A DNA stretch of 64,000 bases. Origin: Pandoraea oxalativorans (lineage in GTDB: Bacteria; Pseudomonadota; Gammaproteobacteria; Burkholderiales; Burkholderiaceae). The stretch lies in assembly GCF_000972785.3 (NCBI RefSeq), contig NZ_CP011520.2, positions 1 to 64,000 of the forward strand. The letters run 5' to 3'. Below are positions 63,761 to 64,000 of the stretch, one piece after another (within the stretch, counting starts at the first letter, position 1; every line of letters starts with the position of its first letter). The notes below the pieces were generated by a model. The model did not search any database and had not been told where the DNA came from. It saw only the letters and a program-made list of their open reading frames with translations. A program made the translations under genes and the position numbers.

Positions 63761-64000
63761 GCGACTACGTGGGGTGAGGTTCCCTCGGTTTTTCGCCTTC
63801 CAGAGGCCTCGGGTTATGCCGCCACAACCGTGGTTTGCTGAGCTTTGATCGGTATTGTCAGGTTGTTTAGTTGAAACCGAGCCAAGGCACCATGGCAGAA
63901 AACGACGCTCGTTATGCCGCCATACGGGCGGAGCAAGCCCATTCCCAGCTCGCGAAAGCCTGGGTGCGCACCGCGCGTTTATGCTCGGCGTTGCGGTGAT
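63761..64000. other. Window end
   Basis: Contains another IS6-B-like terminus at 63850 (GGTATTGTCAGGTTGTTTAG) and a short frame from the ATG at 63893 (MAENDARYAAIRAEQAHSQL) that stops at 63998. It could be the start of a frameshifted gene; nothing more can be said. Confidence 0.35.

Overview
The window looks like part of a large plasmid (or secondary replicon) from a Burkholderiaceae bacterium. Evidence: high-GC coding sequence with Burkholderia-type codon use, a parA-parB-replication initiator core at 7.8-11.7 kb, three toxin-antitoxin loci, and a very high load of insertion sequences (IS6, IS3, IS110, IS256, Tn3, IS701, IS5, ISL3, IS66, IS21), many nested in one another. Heavy IS load, broken genes and AT-rich effector-like genes fit a host-associated or endosymbiotic lineage such as Mycetohabitans (the former Burkholderia rhizoxinica group). 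That placement is inference from general knowledge, not from a search.

Layout. 0-6.1 kb: an IS6 remnant split by an IS3 element that is itself split by an IS110 element; remnants of a resolvase and istB; a RHH/RelE-type toxin-antitoxin pair with a clear operator; an intact IS256 element. 6.2-13.4 kb: plasmid core, with an AAA ATPase divergent from parA-parB, a terminator, the replication initiator and a DUF3800 protein. 13.4-17.4 kb: a gene-poor stretch, then a 636-residue membrane-hairpin protein with divergent calcineurin-like phosphoesterase motifs (effector-like), then a damaged HigB/HigA-like pair. 17.6-20.0 kb: a 789-residue tyrosine recombinase. 20.2-26.5 kb: a Tn3-family transposon with frameshifted tnpA, intact tnpR, three Hsp20 genes behind a sigma32-like promoter and possible RNA thermometers, and a tRNA-Lys gene. 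26.6-31.7 kb: DinJ/YafQ toxin-antitoxin, a broken ParB-like gene, IS701 and IS5, and a cold-shock gene. 31.8-43.3 kb: stacked ISs (ISL3 fragment, an IS3 element carrying an IS2-like and an IS407-like element, IS66 remnant, IS256, IS5) and a decayed zone.

43.3-53.8 kb is the largest intact functional block: seven co-directional, overlapping or closely spaced genes for an ABC-transporter-dependent surface polysaccharide. They encode Wzm permease, Wzt ATPase with a C-terminal sugar-binding domain, a 909-residue methyltransferase with a long repeat-containing coiled coil, a GT8-like enzyme, a PhyH-type dioxygenase, a GT4 and a GT2 glycosyltransferase. The likely arrangement is glycan assembly by the transferases, end modification and length sensing by the methyltransferase/coiled-coil protein, and recognition and export by Wzt/Wzm.

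53.8-64 kb: IS5, a truncated SRAP gene, an IS21 element carrying a second copy of the single-ORF IS3 element, a composite IS6 structure with 82-bp terminal inverted repeats that carries yqjE/yqjK-like fragments, and an AT-rich 447-residue protein that resembles bacterial Tgl-type protein-glutamine gamma-glutamyltransferases and is a candidate secreted effector. No rRNA, CRISPR array or conjugation gene cluster was seen.
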